DNA of 64,000 nt, from NCBI RefSeq assembly GCF_030272615.1, contig NC_081414.1, positions 912,585,009 through 912,649,008 on the forward strand, in the 5' to 3' direction. The stretch is from Cryptomeria japonica. Taxonomy: Eukaryota; Streptophyta; Pinopsida; Cupressales; Cupressaceae. Under the pieces are notes generated by a model. That model did no database searches. It was not told where the DNA came from and saw only the letters and a program-made list of their open reading frames with translations. Of the stretch, positions 22,361 through 35,200 are shown in pieces. The translations under genes and the position numbers were made by a program. Each line of letters starts with the position of its first letter. The stretch's first letter is position 1.

Positions 22361-23925
22361 GCTCAAATTTTGATTTAAATTGCAATATTTTAATAAAGTG
22401 AGCCTTGTTTTAATTGTTTTTTTTAATAAAGCAACAATTATTTAATAAATTTAAAAAACAATTAAATGATTTGCAATAAGCATTTAATGTTTTCAACCTT
22501 CTAGAAGCAAATCAGTTTCACCCAAGCAAGTATAAGAAGAAGTGTTTTATCCCACATTGCTTGTGTGGTTAAAGTTGGTGATGAAAGCAAGTTTAAAGAG
22601 AGTCTAGCATTATTTTATTATTGAATTTGCCAGTTGTTTCCATGCAAGGGCGATTTTCTGTCTTATTGGCGATTTTTTGATGAAGTATTTTAGAGAGGTG
22701 TTTGATTGAAGACTTATATTTTTCCTCCATTTTTCCATCTTGGCAATCCACTTGATTGCTGCCATTGGAGTTTATTGACTCCATTGTTTTCAGATTTTTG
22801 ATTTTGGAGACACCGATTTTTTCCTAAGTGGCGACTTTCTACTTTGGTGACTTTTGGTGATTTCAGAGGATTCTTATTGCGGTTTTCCCTCAAGTCCGCC
22901 ATTCAACTTGCTGTTATCGGACCTGATTCAGACTGATTGGAGTGCATATTGAAGATCATTTGCCACGATTTTGGTGAAGTTCGCCATTTTTGGGTGAAAT
23001 CCACGATTTTGGTGAAGGGCGATTTGTGTTGAATTCCTACACTCCAAACTTTGAAGATTTTCCTTTATATTGCCTTGGTTATTTGTTGTTCTTAGACCTT
23101 CATTGTTGGCAGATTGCATACATATTGAAGACATGATTCAGATTTGACGGTAGCGCCATAGCTGGGAAAATACGATTTCTATTTGGCAAGTGTTCTGTGA
23201 CATATTTTGGTGGATTCATGCTTGCTTGTTACTGCCATTGCTTCCTACTTGCTGTCATTACCTCAGATCTGAACTTTGATGCCATTGTTGCAGCAGGGGT
23301 GACCTCCATTGTTGGCTGTCCATCTATTTTCAGACTTAAACTTTCATTGCCAGCCAACTGTAAACTTAACGGTTTGCCTTTGGGAGAGTTTTTCAAGTCA
23401 TTTTCAGTCAATCACTTGACCATTTGAGGGCTGTTACACGTCTGCAACTTCGCCATGGCTGCTTGTCCTCAGAAAATTTACCTTTTACCAGCCATACCAT
23501 TTTTCCCAGATTTGATTTGCTTTCATTATCTAAGTTGTTTTCCATCAAATTTATGCACATTTAGGTGATTGCAACTTGTTTTGAAAGGATAATTTGTACA
23601 GTTGCAAGTTGTCTTCAGAATTTGTTGACCTCCATTTTTTACTTCGAAAGGTGTCCTCAGACATAATTTTGTGTGAAACAAAATCTTTCACACCTTTCCT
23701 TGGTCACTCTTGATCTGGTATGCTCCTTTGCACTATCATCTGCACAAAATTTCTAAGTATAAGGAGGTGTTGATTTCATGAGGGTTTCGTACCCTAATCT
23801 TGTCACATTTTGTATTTAAAATTGTTAAAATCTACCTAGAGTGTGGACTATTTCCCTGACTTCCATACCTTAATTGATCTAAATCATTAAGAAGTCAAGA
23901 ATTTTATCAAGAATATTGTTTTTTT

Positions 23926-23955
23926 TCCTAACTTCTAACTTCAAGCTTCGTACAG
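23926..23955 (+). promoter_or_regulatory. Predicted 3' splice site before ORF-a of unit A
   Basis: Two CTAAC branch-point-like motifs (23928-23932, 23935-23939), a T-rich tract upstream and TACAG|GTGCG at 23951-23960 form a good plant acceptor. Unit B has an acceptor at the matching place (45412). The donor in A was not identified. Confidence 0.5.
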
Positions 23956-24741
23956 GTGCGATATCGAAGTTTGGATTTAAGGAAAGAAGAGAACAACAGA
24001 GAATTGTGGAGACTGGAATCTATCCAGAATCCAAGATGTCATCCAGATGGAAGGAGATTGCGGATACAAACATGCATTTCCTGAGCCTGAATCTGATGCG
24101 ACAACGGATGTTCAAAGTTGGAAATCAGATTCCTTCCCCAGCATATGTAAACATTATGAAGAGTGGTATCTTTCAAGCCATTGGATTCCCACAGTCCGTA
24201 CAGTGCAGTGAGCTTATCCTAGAGTGTGCACGATGCTATGATCCTCGCTTGCGAATGATCAAGACTCCTAAGGGCGTTGTCATCGCCTACCTTGCTGAGG
24301 ATGCGATTGCTAAGGTGTTTGGAATTCCAAGTGGAGAAGATATGAAGAATGTAACTAAGGATGAATATGAAGATCGATACACGACGAAGATGGATGCATG
24401 TAAAAATGTGTAATGGACACCCCCTGTTCGGTACTAAATTTATGTCCTTTCTACTTAGTGTAATTTTGTCAAACAGTTGGCGTGCAAGCTGACTACTGGA
24501 TTTTTTTGGTTCTTGATTTGCTAGAGGATAAATTTGGTAAACTGGTATTTATTGTAAAGCTTTCAAGTTTATTCAATATAAAAATAACCAGACATATCAA
24601 ATGCCAAAAGCAAGAGGATTAATGCTGATGATATTTATTTAATTCCAACTCCAAGCATACAAATCAGATTTGAAGAATATTACAGACCATATGATAATAA
24701 ACAAATTCAAACCTGGACTCCACAAGTATAGAACCTGCTGA

Positions 24742-24990
24742 AAACACTGTTCACGCACTGTAGCTGCACTATTCACGGCACTGTAGCATTTTTACTATTC
24801 ACGCAGCACTGTAGCAAAACACTGTTCATGCGGTACTGTAGCAAAAACACTGTTCACGCGGTACTGTAGCAAAAACACTGTTCACGCGGTACTGTAGCAA
24901 ATCACTATTCACGCGGTACTGTAGCAAATCACTATTCACGTGGTACTGTAGCAAAAACACTATTCACGCGGTACTGTAGCAAAAACACTA
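24742..24990 (-). repeat. 27-28-bp tandem repeat (ACTGTTCACGCGGTACTGTAGC) in 3' LTR, part 1
   Basis: About nine variants of the unit TTCACGCGGTACTGTAGC plus an A-rich linker. The 5' LTR copy (31022-31240) lacks one unit. Similar motifs occur in two other LTRs in the window (49539-49667, 60998-61136). Confidence 0.85.
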
Positions 24991-25537
24991 TTTTCAAATC
25001 TGCACTTTCAAACCCCTGTAAAAACATCATGCGAGAGCACCAAATGAAGCCCAATGTGTTTCCTGAATGAAAACACCATTAATCCTCCTGACTGTGTCTT
25101 TCAACAGCGAAGAGAATGCTAGCAAAGAGGGATTCCGTCCTCCAAGCCCAATAATCAGATTTCTACGAAATCCAACAGCATCACATTAATTCATCCCAGC
25201 ATATCCCAAAAGAGAGCTCTCAACCTCCATTTATATCTTCTTCCTGGATGCAAACACTTCATTTTCTCAATGTGGGATAATACATTTTAGAATAAAATAT
25301 TATTTCCCACAATATACACATTAAAGGGAACTTTTAATATTTTAAACATTACTTTATATTCCCAACCTTATAATATAACGATAAAGTTAAATATTTAATT
25401 TAACTTTACACTTTATCGTTAAATATTAAAACCTTGTTGATAATCCCTTTAAATCATTGTCGCCTTCAAATATTTTCTATTGATAATTATGCCAACCAGG
25501 GAAACACTAAAAATTCCAAGTCACTGCTTGGAGACTA

Positions 25538-25557
25538 ACTTACTATAAATAGTAAGT
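25538..25557. promoter_or_regulatory. Perfect 20-bp palindrome with embedded TATAAATA
   Basis: ACTTACTATAAATAGTAAGT, with 9-bp arms around AA. Identical copies lie at 31791-31810 (other LTR) and 61769-61788 (LTR of a different element). The central TATAAATA resembles a TATA box, but it faces opposite to the element. Confidence 0.7.
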
Positions 25558-25699
25558 GTCTAGAAACCTTGTCAAAGCAGCACCGATTGGCCTGAAACTG
25601 AAAACACCTAGGCCAAAATACCTCAGGATCCCACCAATGTCCTTGTTAGCCTTCGGGATCGTGTCAGAATAGGCTAACGACACCCCATATCATGTTGCG

Positions 25700-28600
25700 C
25701 TAAAAAGGGGACATTACAGTCCGCCCCCCTTGAAATTGCTTGTCCTCAAGCAAATTCACTCCTGAATGTTGCAATACCTGTTCATTCTCCCATGTAGCAT
25801 CCTCATCTGGCAGGTCTCTCCATTTCACCAAGTATTCCTTAACGATTCTGTTCCTGAGTGTCCTTTCCCTGACATCCAGAATAGCTTCGGGTACTAACAC
25901 AAGCTTCCCCTCCTCATCCAAAGGGGGTAAATCTGCAGAAGGCACTACACTTTGACCAATGGCTTTCTTAAGCCTAGACACATGAAACACATTGTGCACC
26001 CGACTGCCCTCTGGAAGCTCAAGCTCATAGGCGACTTCACCCACTCTGCGAATCACCCTATAGGGACCATAAAATCTAGGCTTCAATTTTTCAGCTCCGC
26101 TCTTCTTGAGTGATGACTGTCTATATGGTTGTAGCTTCAAGTAAACCATATCCCCTACCTCGAAACTGCGCTCTATTCGGTGCTGATCAGCGTACAATTT
26201 CTGTTGATTCTGGGCCTGTTGTATATTCTCCTTGAGCACTTTCAGGATGTCCTGACTATCCTGCAATAAGTTTTTGGCTTTGGGCACTCTGCTGTCCCCC
26301 AAAACTAAATCCATGAAGCTAGGTGCGTCATAACCATAGAGTGCCATGAAAGGAGTCATCTTGATGGACATATGATAAGTGGTGTTATAACAATACTCTC
26401 CCATATGCAACCATCTGACCCAAGCCTTTTGTTGTGCAGTTACATAGTTCCTCAAATATCCCTCCACCCATTTATTCACAATCTCTGTTTGCCCATCTGT
26501 CTGCGGATGATAACTAGTACTAGGTGTAAGATCTGTACCACACAACCTAAACAACTCCTGCCAAAAAACACTCATAAACTTACTATCCCGATCACTGACA
26601 ATGAATCTGGGCAACCCATGTAACCTGAATATCTCTCTAAAGAAAAGATCTGCCACCTGTGCTGCTGTGTAAATGGACGGAATAGCAAAGAAGTGAGCGA
26701 ACTTCGTCAAGCGGTCCACCACCACATAGATGCAATCCCTTCCCTGCACTCGTGGTAAACCAGTGATGAAGTCCATCGAAATACTTTCCCATTTCCTATC
26801 TGGAATGGGCAAGGGCTGTAATAAACCTGCAGGAAATGTGTGCTCTCCCTTATTCTGTTGACAAACCGCACACTCCCTGACATACCTCTGAACATCATTC
26901 TTGAGCCCTCTCCATGTGAACCGCTCTCGGATCTGCCTGTAAGTCTTGAAGATCCCCAGATGCCCAGCTGTGGGTGCATCATGAAATGCCTTAAGTATCA
27001 CCTCTCTCAAATGTGATGACGGAATCAAATAAACCCTGTCCTGAACTCTGATCAATCCATCTATCACCTCATAGCGATCATCCTGTATAGTACCTGAAAT
27101 CAATCCAGAAGCCCAAGCATCTCCGACATACTCTGCTATAATCTGATCTCTCCAATCTCCTGAAATCTCTGCCAGGGCACATAAGTGAGGTCTCCGAGAT
27201 AAGGCATCAGCCACCACGTTTTTCTTACCTTTGACAAACTCTATGTCAAAGTCATAAGCCTGCAATTTAGTAACCCATTTCTGTTGTCGGTCATTAAGAT
27301 CGCGCTGGTTCATGAAATATTTAATACTGTTGTGATCAGTTTTGATCACAAAACGCCCACCTACCAAATATGATTGGAATTTGGCCAATGCATGCATTAT
27401 GGCCAACATCTCCCTGTCATAGATAGAATAGCTCCTCTCAACACCTCGGAGCTTCCTACTCTCGAATGCAATGGGATGTTTCTCCTGCATCAATACTGCC
27501 CCTATCCCATCACATGAAGCATCACACTGAAGTTCAAATGGCTTCGTGAAATCTGGTAGAGCTAAAACCGGACAAGATGACATCACTTGTTTGAAGTGGT
27601 CAAAACATCGTTGTGCTGCTTCTGTCCATACGAAGGCTCCCTTTTTAGTGAGGTCTGTCAAAGGTGCTGCCGTCTGTGAAAACCCCTTAACAAACCTCCT
27701 GTAAAACCCGCATAAACCAAAGAACCCCTTAAGCTGTGTGAGGTTCGTGGGAGTAGGCCAATCTACTATAGCTCTAATCTTTTCAGGGTCTACTTGAACT
27801 CCATCTGCACTAATAATATGCCCAAGGTATAGTAATTCTGTCATACCAAACTCACACTTAGACTCCTTGGCATATAAAGACTCTCTCTCTAAGATAGATA
27901 ATACCTCCTCCAGATGCTGTGAATGTTCCTCCCAGGTCTTACTGAAGACCAAGATGTCATCAAAGAAGATCAAAACAAATCTCCTCAACTGCTCCCTGAA
28001 TACCTGGTTCATACAACTCTGAAATGTAGCGGGTGCATTGGTTAGTCCAAACGGCATAACCATAAACTCAAAGTGGCCATAGTGGCATCGGAAGGCTGTT
28101 TTCTCAATGTCCTCTGCTCTCATCCTGATCTGATGGTATCCGGATCGCAAATCAATTTTGGTGAAGAAACATGCCCCATGCAACTCATCAATCAGCTCAT
28201 CAATCCTAGGAATGGGATACCTATTTTTTATTGTTTTCTTATTCAATGCCCTATAATCGATGCACATGCGCATTGTCCCATCCTTCTTCTTTACCAGAAC
28301 TACAGCTGAAGCAAAGGGGCTTTTGCTAGGCCTGATGTGCCCCATTTCCAACAATTCCTTAATTGCCTTCTCTATCTCATCTTTATGTTTCTTAGGATGA
28401 CGATAGGGAGTAATCATCACTGGTTTGGCTCCCTCCTCGAGCTCAATAACATGCTCTGCACCCCTGTCAGGAGGAACCCCATGCGGGATATCACTGAATA
28501 CCTTGGCATGTCTGTCAAGAATCTCCTGTATATCTGGTGGATGACTCTTCACTCGAGGCTCTGGTGAAGTTGGCATAACTAAGCACTCTGTTGCCCACTC

Positions 28601-30601
28601 TATGTCATTATGTCGAAAAAGTTTCTCCATTCTCCTCAAAGAGACTACCCTGCAACTCCCATCTGAAAGTCCCTTGAGTACAACAGTCCTACCCTCATGC
28701 TGAAACCTCATTTCCAACTTCGCTAGGTTGAAAGTGAACTCAACCAGCGATGCCATCCATGTCATACCGAGGATGACGTCGTAATCTCCCATGTCCACAA
28801 CATAGAAATCATCCTCCAACTCATAGCCATCTCCAAATCTAATGTGAAGATTTGAAACCTTCTGAGTACATAATAGCTTTTGGCCATTAGCCACCATGAC
28901 TCTAAAACCATCATGCTCCTCTGTCTGTAAACCTCTCCTGGCTACCAACTGTGTATCTATAAAGTTATGTGTAGCCCCAGTGTCAATGAGAGATATCACT
29001 TTCTGCCCCTGGATAGTACCCCTGACCTTAAACGTGATTGCCTTTTGGGCCCCTGTCAAGCGTGCCAACGATCTATCATCCTTAGGAATGCTGCTCTCCT
29101 CTATCGTGTTACCCTCATCTGAATCGGAGTGCTGATCCTCCCCCTCTGACTCTGACTCCTCTGCTGAAAAATACTCCATTTGATTTGCCTTAGCCTTGAG
29201 AGGGCATTTATGAGATAAGTCCCAAGGCTCTCTACACTGGAAGCATAGTTTCTTCTTTCGTAGTTCATTCAAGGTTTCACTGTCTAGTCCTTTTGATCCT
29301 TCTTTGGGTTTGTTATACTCTTTCTGAAATGGTTTTTTGTCTTTGTCCTTGCGGTAGGGAGAATCTGTTGAATGGTATTTTCCTTTGTATACCGAAGGGG
29401 CTAAATCTCGTGCCTTTTTAGTTGCTTCTGCTAAGGTGAGTGGATCATGTCCCTTCACCCAACCACGTAACGGATCAGCAAGCCCATCACAAAATAACAC
29501 CACCAATCTCCTAGGAGAGATATCAGTAACAAGTACAGACAAACGCTGAAACTCGGCGATGTAAGCATCCACTGAACCTGACTGTTTTAACTGTGCTAGC
29601 TCCTTGAAATGTAACTCGGGATCCCTAGTGTCAAATCTCTCGATCAATCTTTCTGTGAATTCCTCATAGGATGTAATCTGATTATGCCCCAGAGTCACCA
29701 TGCCATGATGCCACCATTCATGCGCAACGCCGTCCAAATGCATAGCCGCATACTTGATAGCCTCATCCTCAGGCATAGGATTTAGCTGCAAGTATGTATC
29801 TATCTTCTGCACCCAAGCTCGTGCAGTCATCTTCCCTGAAGCATCATAATAAGGCAAGGAAACTTTTCCAACTTTCTTTCTTAGCTCAAAATTCTGATTC
29901 CTCCCTCCTGCTCTAGGCATATGTCTCATCCTCAAGTCCATATAATCTCTGAGGGAAATATCTGCCTGAAACTCGGGTCCACTGGCCTCCCAGTCCCTCC
30001 TGAACTGACCCTGTAACTCAGTAATCTGCGGTTCATTCACTGGTTGAACCGGATCCCTAGGTGGGAAGGTGGGTAGAAGAGGTCTCGAGCTCGCTGTTCG
30101 AGCTGGGCGTGCAACGTGTCTAAAGTTATCCGCCTCATTCCCATTGTTGCCATGTCCATTATTACCATTAATATTATTCTCAAGGCCATTGTTGTTGCCA
30201 CGACCTCCATTATTATCATCTCCCCTATTGTTATCGTTTCCCCCATTGTTATTGTTTCCATTGTTGGCATCACCTGGATTAATATTGATGCCCATCTGTC
30301 TAGCCATAAGCTGCAACATCATGTCCATTCGCCTATTCTGCTCCTGCTGCATACGCTGCCCCTGCTCTAACGTACCCAGCAACTGTCTGAACATCACCTC
30401 CCCCTGATCTGGAACGATATTCCTCTCATCTCGGTCACCCATACTGCTGTCCTGATCAAAGAATATTTCCTCTATGTCTGTATGACTGGATTCTATGTCC
30501 ACCTGCACGGATGAACTAGACTGCTCACTCTGACTATCCGGATTTCTATTTTGTCTGGCCCTGGTATTGCGAAAATTATAATGCCCCTGTCGCATGCTCA
30601 A
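25700..30601 (-). CDS. Chromovirus gag-pol polyprotein, 1633 aa, intact
   Basis: Single ORF, no frameshift. In order: acidic, Gln- then Asn/Gly-rich N-terminus; Retrotrans_gag domain at about 255-370; a CX2C...HX..C zinc knuckle at 453-466; protease with D-T-G-A at 540-543; RT with FFDD (Asp 881-882); RNase H with Asp 1027; integrase HHCC finger, then catalytic D1277, D1337 and E1373 (D-D-35-E); GPY/F module; chromodomain at about 1565-1615 ([19 protein letters not shown]). The chromodomain defines chromoviruses and is thought to guide integration to particular chromatin. The protein replicates the element in virus-like particles and inserts the cDNA in the nucleus. The start follows the 5' LTR/PBS by about 75 nt. 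The stop lies 19 nt inside the 3' LTR, so the polypurine tract is coding. Confidence 0.95.
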   Translation of the reverse strand: MSMRQGHYNFRNTRARQNRNPDSQSEQSSSSVQVDIESSHTDIEEIFFDQDSSMGDRDERNIVPDQGEVMFRQLLGTLEQGQRMQQEQNRRMDMMLQLMARQMGININPGDANNGNNNNGGNDNNRGDDNNGGRGNNNGLENNINGNNGHGNNGNEADNFRHVARPARTASSRPLLPTFPPRDPVQPVNEPQITELQGQFRRDWEASGPEFQADISLRDYMDLRMRHMPRAGGRNQNFELRKKVGKVSLPYYDASGKMTARAWVQKIDTYLQLNPMPEDEAIKYAAMHLDGVAHEWWHHGMVTLGHNQITSYEEFTERLIERFDTRDPELHFKELAQLKQSGSVDAYIAEFQRLSVLVTDISPRRLVVLFCDGLADPLRGWVKGHDPLTLAEATKKARDLAPSVYKGKYHSTDSPYRKDKDKKPFQKEYNKPKEGSKGLDSETLNELRKKKLCFQCREPWDLSHKCPLKAKANQMEYFSAEESESEGEDQHSDSDEGNTIEESSIPKDDRSLARLTGAQKAITFKVRGTIQGQKVISLIDTGATHNFIDTQLVARRGLQTEEHDGFRVMVANGQKLLCTQKVSNLHIRFGDGYELEDDFYVVDMGDYDVILGMTWMASLVEFTFNLAKLEMRFQHEGRTVVLKGLSDGSCRVVSLRRMEKLFRHNDIEWATECLVMPTSPEPRVKSHPPDIQEILDRHAKVFSDIPHGVPPDRGAEHVIELEEGAKPVMITPYRHPKKHKDEIEKAIKELLEMGHIRPSKSPFASAVVLVKKKDGTMRMCIDYRALNKKTIKNRYPIPRIDELIDELHGACFFTKIDLRSGYHQIRMRAEDIEKTAFRCHYGHFEFMVMPFGLTNAPATFQSCMNQVFREQLRRFVLIFFDDILVFSKTWEEHSQHLEEVLSILERESLYAKESKCEFGMTELLYLGHIISADGVQVDPEKIRAIVDWPTPTNLTQLKGFFGLCGFYRRFVKGFSQTAAPLTDLTKKGAFVWTEAAQRCFDHFKQVMSSCPVLALPDFTKPFELQCDASCDGIGAVLMQEKHPIAFESRKLRGVERSYSIYDREMLAIMHALAKFQSYLVGGRFVIKTDHNSIKYFMNQRDLNDRQQKWVTKLQAYDFDIEFVKGKKNVVADALSRRPHLCALAEISGDWRDQIIAEYVGDAWASGLISGTIQDDRYEVIDGLIRVQDRVYLIPSSHLREVILKAFHDAPTAGHLGIFKTYRQIRERFTWRGLKNDVQRYVRECAVCQQNKGEHTFPAGLLQPLPIPDRKWESISMDFITGLPRVQGRDCIYVVVDRLTKFAHFFAIPSIYTAAQVADLFFREIFRLHGLPRFIVSDRDSKFMSVFWQELFRLCGTDLTPSTSYHPQTDGQTEIVNKWVEGYLRNYVTAQQKAWVRWLHMGEYCYNTTYHMSIKMTPFMALYGYDAPSFMDLVLGDSRVPKAKNLLQDSQDILKVLKENIQQAQNQQKLYADQHRIERSFEVGDMVYLKLQPYRQSSLKKSGAEKLKPRFYGPYRVIRRVGEVAYELELPEGSRVHNVFHVSRLKKAIGQSVVPSADLPPLDEEGKLVLVPEAILDVRERTLRNRIVKEYLVKWRDLPDEDATWENEQVLQHSGVNLLEDKQFQGGRTVMSPF
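25719..25733 (-). promoter_or_regulatory. Chromovirus polypurine tract
   Basis: The minus strand reads TTCAAGGGGGGCGGAC immediately before the 3' LTR; it would prime plus-strand DNA. The near-identical CAGGGAGGGCGGAC adjoins the LTR at 61969. Confidence 0.85.
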
Positions 30602-30675
30602 TCATACATTCTGGACCTGTTTTATTTCTGCAATATGTTTTGGTGAAAGTTTCCCACAAGATGGCAGAATCTTCT

Positions 30676-30687
30676 GCTCTGATACCA
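30676..30687 (-). promoter_or_regulatory. Chromovirus primer-binding site
   Basis: The minus strand reads TGGTATCAGAGC, complementary to the 3' end of initiator-Met tRNA, one base from the 5' LTR. Confidence 0.92.
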
Positions 30688-30688
30688 C

Positions 30689-31971
30689 TGTAATGGACAC
30701 CCCCTGTTCGGTACTAAATTTATGTCCTTTCTACTTAGTGTAATTTTGTCAAACAGTTGGCGTGCAAGCTGACTACTGGATTTTTTTGGTTCTTGATTTG
30801 CTAGAGGATAAATTTGGTAAACTGGTATTTATTGTAAAGCTTTCAAGTTTATTCAATATAAAAATAACCAGACATATCAAATGCCAAAAGCAAGAGGATT
30901 AATGCTGATGATATTTATTTAATTCCAACTCCAAGCATACAAATCAGATTTGAAGAATATTACAGACCATATGATAATAAACAAATTCAAACCTGGACTC
31001 CACAAGTATAGAACCTGCTGAAAACACTGTTCACGCACTGTAGCTGCACTATTCACGGCACTGTAGCATTTTTACTATTCACGCAGCACTGTAGCAAAAC
31101 ACTGTTCACGCGGTACTGTAGCAAAAACACTGTTCACGCGGTACTGTAGCAAAAACACTGTTCACGCGGTACTGTAGCAAATCACTATTCACGCGGTACT
31201 GTAGCAAAAACACTATTCACGCGGTACTGTAGCAAAAACATTATTTTCAAATCTGCACTTTCAAACCCCTGTAAAAACATCATGCGAGAGCACCAAATGA
31301 AGCCCAATGTGTTTCCTGAATGAAAACACCATTAATCCTCCTGACTGTGTCTTTCAACAGCGAAGAGAATGCTAGCAAAGAGGGATTCCGTCCTCCAAGC
31401 CCAATAATCAGATTTCTACGAAATCCAACAGCATCACATTAATTCATCCCAGCATATCCCAAAAGAGAGCTCTCAACCTCCATTTATATCTTCTTCCTGG
31501 ATGCAAACACTTCATTTTCTCAATGTGGGATAATACATTTTAAAATAAAATATTATTTCCCACAATATACACATTAAAGGGAACTTTTAATATTTTAAAC
31601 ATTACTTTATATTCCCAACCTTATAATATAACGATAAAGTTAAATATTTAATTTAACTTTACACTTTATCGTTAAATATTAAAACCTTGTTGATAATGCC
31701 TTTAAATCATTGTCGCCTTCAAATATTTTCTATTGATAATTATGCCAACCAGGGAAACACTAAAAATTCCAAGTCACTGCTTGGAGACTAACTTACTATA
31801 AATAGTAAGTGTCTAGAAACCTTGTCAAAGCAGCACCGATTGGCCTGAAACTGAAAACACCTAGGCCAAAATACCTCAGGATCCCACCAATGTCCTTGTT
31901 AGCCTTCGGGATCGTGTCAGAATAGGCTAACGACACCCCATATCATGTTGCGCTAAAAAGGGGACATTACA
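30689..31971 (-). repeat. Chromovirus 5' LTR (1283 bp)
   Basis: Near-identical to 24409-25718. TATA box at about 31480-31492 (minus). The CTGTAGC repeat array spans 31022-31240 with one unit fewer. Palindrome at 31791-31810. Confidence 0.95.
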
Positions 31972-32214
31972 AAATGTAGTGAATAAAGAGTGGATGATCG
32001 AGCCTAGGCTTCATCATTCCAAGGCTCCCAAGACACTCATGTGCACAGACTTCAAAGAGGAATATAGTGACTTAGTATTCCTTCTTAACCGAGTGATGGG
32101 GATGTCGCAGGGTGCAATATACGATGGATGGATGTTCTATTTCATCCAAGATTGTCTTAGAGGGACGTTAATAAATTGGTCTAGAATCATAAGTGACAAT
32201 CTGGACTTTCAGCT

Positions 32215-35200
32215 TGTTGACGTGTCTGCAATCGCATTGCTGCAAACTCCATACGGCCAACGCAGAATAGAATAAACTTGCTGAGTATCCTATCCTCTCT
32301 TGAGATAAGGAAATCCCTAATGCTGTTTCTTTGATCAATGGGGACGACCTCAAGGTTTCGATTGTCAGGTCTTGACTGCGGGACTACTCAGTGGTTTGAT
32401 GTGTTTTTGCTGGAAACACAAGGGGACTTACGATTTGCAACAAGCTGGTCTGCCATGATTCTCGAATTACGTAATTAAGAGCAAAAAGAAAGGGTTAGGA
32501 GATCTAAAACTAACAACACAGGTATGCGGGTAGACGGATTCAACATAACCAATTCCTGCTTGACCAGAATAGCTCACAACCTTGTAGGAACGGTGCAATT
32601 TTCAAAGGGACTTGGAAGATTTTCAGACTAGAGACGCACGGCTAAGCACCCAATTCTAGCGCAGCTCAGACGGACATCTGCAATTGAACTAAGCACAATC
32701 GAAGGCTCAGGTTAACCATACAAAAGGATACACAATCAGTATATCCTCAATGGTATGAGCCTGAATCTATCAAATACCTGCACACCCAAAATAGAAAGAT
32801 CTATCTAAAATGCTGAAAGAAACCATGCAAATAGGATGAAAACAAGACAATAAACACCAAATCAATGTTTATATATTGATTTCAACTGCCTATTACAACA
32901 ATTTCTGCAGCATCTCTATGCTACTGCTTAAAATCTAACCTATTCTAACTCTAAAATCTAACTCTCTCAATAGAGTCTAACTATCCAACAATCTCTAACT
33001 ATCTAACCATCTAACCCTTTACAAAAGAAAGGCCTCTGCCTTTTATAGATATTACAATTTTGAATCGAAGGCTAGGATGGACTGCATCCAAGGGCTGCAA
33101 CTTGCCATCCAAAAGCTGGCAGCCTTATCCTATGCCCAATTAATTCCCAGTTATCCAACCAACAAATATCTCAACTACCTACCACTTTTGGCTTTAATTC
33201 AGGTTTATCCGGACTTCTTGGTGGTTGGGAATAGTTTATCCACAAAAATATCTTGCGCGGGACCCATAGGCAGCTTATAATAAAGCAGTTTCAATTTTAA
33301 AACTGAATTTCTGGACTTAAATCCAGCTGTGTGCTTTCTTGAGAATGCATAGACTGAGTGTTCTTTTCCTTTTTGTCTTCAATCTTGCCGGTGGACTTCA
33401 ACTCTGTGGTTCAGGTTGTGACATGCTTCCCAATGCTTCGTCTTGCGCTCTGCAACACGTTCCTCATTCTTGATCGCTTGCGATCGCGTCTCCAATTTGC
33501 ACTTCAGGTTGTCGTCCATTTTTCCTGAGAATGCATGATTGTCGCATTTGGAATGTTCTTCGGTCTTTGGTCCTAGGTGGCACGCTTCCCAATGCTTCAT
33601 CGCTTTGATCTTGCATTGCATCTTTCTCCTCTAGCTTCCAGCGCTCGGCCTTGGATTGCGATCCTTCCTTGATTTGCGTTTGAGGCCTTCTCTTGGTTCT
33701 TCGATGACGTCCTGCGATCAATCAACCAATTTCACTTCATTAAATTAATTTGAAAAATTAATTAATTAATTTAACAAATATTAAATTTAATTACGACGTC
33801 TGGCTTGAGAAGCTCTTTGTGAGATGTATCTTGAAAATGCTTCTCCTTTCTTTTCGAATGTGAAATCTGATCCTTGGTCTTGATGGTGTTTGGGGAATTT
33901 ACTTCTACGTGCTTTTACCTTTGGAGTCTTGGGCATTTTGAAAACTTCTTATAGCGCGATTCTGGAGGTTTGAAGAGCCTCTGCAAATTTTAAAATCCTA
34001 ACACTCATGCACTTTCTAGTCAATTTCAGAGAATGGGGGGTTTTTGAAAACTTTTAAAAATTTAACACTTACCAAAAAATTGCGATTTCAAGAGCCTCTC
34101 CGAATTTCGGTGATGCGGGACGTTTTGCAGGTTGGTAGTTTTCAAAACTTTTGACTTTTAATATTTTCACTCTATAATGTGCTTTTCGGCACTTGGGAGG
34201 AGTTTGCAAGTTTCAACTTTTCGCATTTTTACCAATTTCGACACTTCTTAGCGTTTTGCAAACTTCGGCGATTAGAAGGTGTTTGCAAAGTTTTAAAACA
34301 TTTCGCACTTTTCGCCTGAAATGCGAATTTCGGCATTTTTACATGGTTTGCCAATTTCGGCGAAATAGGGTCTTTTGTAAACTTCAATCTCTCCGATCTT
34401 TGCCCTAGTCGCCCAACTTCGGCGATTCTACCCCTTTTGCAAACTTTTAACTTTTGCACTTAAACGCCAAAATGCGATTTTCGACATTTTAGGAGGATTT
34501 GCAAACTGAAAGGCAATTTCGGATCCTAAGGCACCCTTTGGAATTTAAAGAATCTCGGAGCATTCACGAACTTCGGACCATTGGGCGTTTTACAAATTCG
34601 AATTTTCGCGATTTTGCTCACTTAAATAAACTTCGGAGTTTTTAGACATTTTTGTTGACTAAGGCATTTTCGGACCATAAGGCGTATTACACAACTTTTC
34701 CAAAATTTCGGACCATTTGGCATGTTTTGCAACTTTATCATATTTTCGAATTTCGGCCCCAGAGTCCGAAATTAGGTGACTTAAGTGAATTTCGGACCAT
34801 TTGGGGTCTTTTGCAAACTGAAGGTAATTTCGGACCTTAGGCGCATTTTGTTATCTTTCGAATTTTTTGCGAGTTTAACCCCAGGGTCAGAAATTCAACC
34901 CCCTGGGCGATTTTGGCAATCATTTAACCATTTGAAATTTCTCTCAGGGTCCGAAATTCAGCCCTCAGGGCGATTTTGCCAACTTAAGTGAAATTTCGGA
35001 CCTTGGGCCAGTTTTCGCAATTTCGGACATTTTAGCTAGTTTGTTAATTTTCAAATTTTACTACGTTTTCACCAAAAAGGTACGAGTTTCAGCACTCGGG
35101 TGAGTTTTGGGAAAGTCTTGAATGATTTTCGAGGAAATGGTGTATTTTGCTAGTTTTCAACTTCTGGAGTTTCCCGAACTTGAAGACCATGGACGATTTG

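Larger units (their letters stand above)
24409..25718 (-). repeat. Chromovirus 3' LTR (1310 bp)
   Basis: Contains six CTGTAGC/TTCACGCGG units (24742-24990), a TATA box at about 25226-25240 (minus ATATAAATGG), an inverted repeat AACGATAAAG...CTTTATCGTT at about 25376-25425, and the palindrome at 25538-25557. It has one more 27-bp unit than the 5' LTR. Confidence 0.95.
24409..31971 (-). mobile_element. Complete Ty3/gypsy chromovirus, 7563 bp, recent
   Basis: LTRs at 24409-25718 (3') and 30689-31971 (5') start TGTAATG and end ATTACA in plus reading. The TSD is AAATG (24404-24408, 31972-31976). The PBS for initiator-Met tRNA is at 30676-30687 and the polypurine tract at 25719-25733. One intact 1633-codon gag-pol fills the interior. 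By eye the LTRs differ by about four substitutions and one 27-bp repeat unit, implying recent insertion. It interrupts ORF-a of unit A. All parts needed for autonomous transposition appear present. Confidence 0.95.

Noticed and set aside
24742-24990. Regularly spaced repeats resembling a CRISPR array
   Set aside because: The units are direct tandem copies without unique spacers, inside LTRs of a plant retrotransposon, with no cas genes.
25700-30601. Endogenous virus with an envelope gene
   Set aside because: The polyprotein ends with a chromodomain and no envelope-like ORF follows; it is an ordinary chromovirus retrotransposon.
30676-30687. tRNA-like sequence GCTCTGATACCA
   Set aside because: Only a primer-binding site; there is no cloverleaf. 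No tRNA or rRNA gene was recognised anywhere in the window.
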